Part shown: piece by piece, positions 6,074 to 6,299 of the stretch
Position numbering within the stretch: the stretch's first letter is position 1
How the letters are laid out: every line of letters starts with the position of its first letter
Assembly: GCA_947177115.1 (NCBI GenBank)
Contig: CAMWTG010000169.1
Coordinates: forward strand, 1 to 6,299
Direction: 5' to 3'
DNA from: an uncultured Clostridia bacterium
Lineage (GTDB): Bacteria > Bacillota > Clostridia > Oscillospirales > Oscillospiraceae
DNA length: 6,299 nt
Position numbers and translations under genes: made by a program
The notes under the pieces: model-generated
What the model was told of the DNA's origin: nothing
The model's database searches: none
Seen by the model: the letters and a program-made list of their open reading frames with translations, nothing else

Positions 6074-6184
6074 TCAACACACTCGAAAATCGGTAAAGTT
6101 CGGCGGTAAAAATGTGGTGTGGACTGCGTTGTCGTCCTTGACGGGCGTCAGCCCGCCCGCGTCCTCCGCCTTGCCACACCGCAT
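6074..6184 (-). CDS. Possible 36-codon small ORF inside the repeat element
   Basis: On the minus strand an ATG (first base at 6184) opens a 36-codon frame beginning MRCGKAEDAGGL and ending in TGA at 6074-6076, inside the left terminal repeat. AAGGAGG (plus coordinates 6194-6200) lies nine bases upstream, an ideal ribosome binding site. The frame crosses the centre and the whole left arm. No membrane segment or known motif is seen, and no promoter is evident on that strand. It could be a chance product of the arm sequence, so this entry is tentative. Confidence 0.22.
   Translation of the reverse strand: MRCGKAEDAGGLTPVKDDNAVHTTFLPPNFTDFRVC
6107..6120 (+). repeat. Direct repeat copy 2 (TAAAAATGTGGTGT)
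   Basis: This is the second copy of the 14-base repeat that begins at 6058. It lies in the inner part of the left arm. Confidence 0.6.
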
Positions 6185-6227
6185 TTTCCCCCGCCTCCTT
6201 TTTACCGATTCTCAAGTGTGTCGACTA

Positions 6228-6233
6228 TATAAT
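6228..6233 (+). promoter_or_regulatory. Consensus -10 box TATAAT at the right end of the repeat element
   Basis: TATAAT is a perfect -10 hexamer ending 18 bases before the ATG at 6252. Its first half belongs to the element end and its second half to the flanking AATGTGG. At 17 bases spacing the -35 position reads CCGATT, a poor match, so a promoter here would be weak or need help. Transcription from it would give a leader of only about a dozen bases. Confidence 0.3.
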
Positions 6234-6237
6234 GTGG
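6231..6237 (+). repeat. Right flanking direct repeat AATGTGG
   Basis: Identical to 6062-6068 on the other side of the inverted-repeat element. It overlaps the candidate -10 box and the start of the G-rich ribosome site region. Confidence 0.4.
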
Positions 6238-6251
6238 CGGGGGTGCAAAAG

Positions 6252-6299
6252 ATGGAAGAAATCAGGGATCGGATGCTGAAGATTGAAGATCCGCGGCAT
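6252..6299 (+). CDS. Truncated start of a probable ISAs1-family transposase
   Basis: The reading frame begins ATG at 6252 and runs open to the window edge, giving MEEIRDRMLKIEDPRH. The IEDPRH ending resembles the N-terminal segment of ISAs1/H-repeat-type DDE transposases. Those start with a short helix and a D-P-R motif, followed by a conserved HKLSDIL-type stretch that would lie just outside the window. GGGGGTG (6239-6245) sits six bases upstream and can pair with the anti-Shine-Dalgarno sequence with one G-U wobble. The adjacent long inverted repeat is consistent with mobile DNA. With only 16 residues visible, both the family and the start (an alternative ATG is at 6273) are provisional. 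Confidence 0.45.
   Translation, partial: MEEIRDRMLKIEDPRH

Larger units (their letters stand above)
6069..6230. mobile_element. MITE-like long inverted-repeat element
   Basis: A left arm (6069-6122) and right arm (6174-6229) are near-complementary over 54 and 56 bases, around a GC-rich centre (6123-6173). The outer 29 bases match at 26 positions. The inner part matches in blocks (GGCGG, AAAATG, GGTGTGG) separated by small bulges. The ends TATAGTC and GACTATA are perfect, and complementarity stops there, where the flanks turn into the direct repeat AATGTGG. Length, terminal inverted repeats, possible target duplication, intergenic position and lack of a transposase inside all fit a miniature inverted-repeat transposable element or an intergenic repeat unit. 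Alternatively it is the structured left end of the insertion sequence whose transposase seems to begin at 6252. The centre contains a further small hairpin, CGGGC-GTCA-GCCCG, at 6142-6155. Confidence 0.65.

Noticed and set aside
6033..6215. 60-codon minus-strand frame across the repeat element
   Set aside because: It needs a TTG start with no ribosome site before it. The AAGGAGG lies inside it and instead serves the ATG at 6184.
6069..6230. Retron or CRISPR-like RNA as an explanation of the long inverted repeat
   Set aside because: No reverse transcriptase, Cas gene or regularly spaced repeats are visible, and the cleanly bounded ends with flanking direct repeats fit a mobile repeat better. 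A downstream system outside the window cannot be excluded.

Overview
The window is GC-rich, tightly packed bacterial DNA with almost every gene on the plus strand. Strong AGGAGG-type ribosome binding sites, the radical-SAM protein HemZ, a SpoVB-type flippase and a dtd-led gene order point to a spore-forming anaerobe of the Clostridia, most likely a gut member of the Oscillospiraceae (Flavonifractor/Oscillibacter-like). That placement is inferred from gene content and style, not from a marker gene.

Positions 1-3792 look like one housekeeping operon. The possible last codons of an upstream gene (1-18) are followed by dtd (D-aminoacyl-tRNA deacylase), a 69-residue two-helix membrane protein of unknown role, a metallo-beta-lactamase-fold hydrolase of the glyoxalase II type, hemZ, and a P-loop kinase of the uridine kinase/phosphoribulokinase type. 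Gaps are short (9 to 34 bases), and hemZ overlaps its predecessor by four bases (ATGA), a sign of translational coupling. The theme is quality control and small-molecule maintenance: removal of D-amino acids from tRNA, hydrolysis of thioester-like metabolites, a radical-SAM enzyme and nucleoside phosphorylation.

Positions 3793-4360 hold a small coiled-coil protein (93 residues) between two non-coding spacers. The first spacer carries a striking AT-rich double hairpin directly upstream of the ribosome binding site. The second carries GC-rich hairpins and a TATACT box in front of the flippase gene. Positions 4361-5965 encode a 534-residue MOP-superfamily (SpoVB/MurJ-like) lipid-linked oligosaccharide flippase, followed by a 14-bp stem-loop that probably ends its transcript.

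The accessory part is the last 250 bases. Positions 6069-6230 form a compact element with imperfect inverted-repeat arms of 54 and 56 bases around a GC-rich centre of about 50 bases, with perfect TATAGTC/GACTATA ends and flanked by the direct repeat AATGTGG. This looks like a non-autonomous (MITE-like) insertion or the structured end of a larger element. It carries a possible 36-codon minus-strand reading frame with an excellent ribosome binding site. Immediately downstream, at 6252, begins a truncated reading frame whose first 16 residues resemble the start of an ISAs1-family (H-repeat-type) transposase. No CRISPR array, tRNA, rRNA or recognisable defence system is visible.
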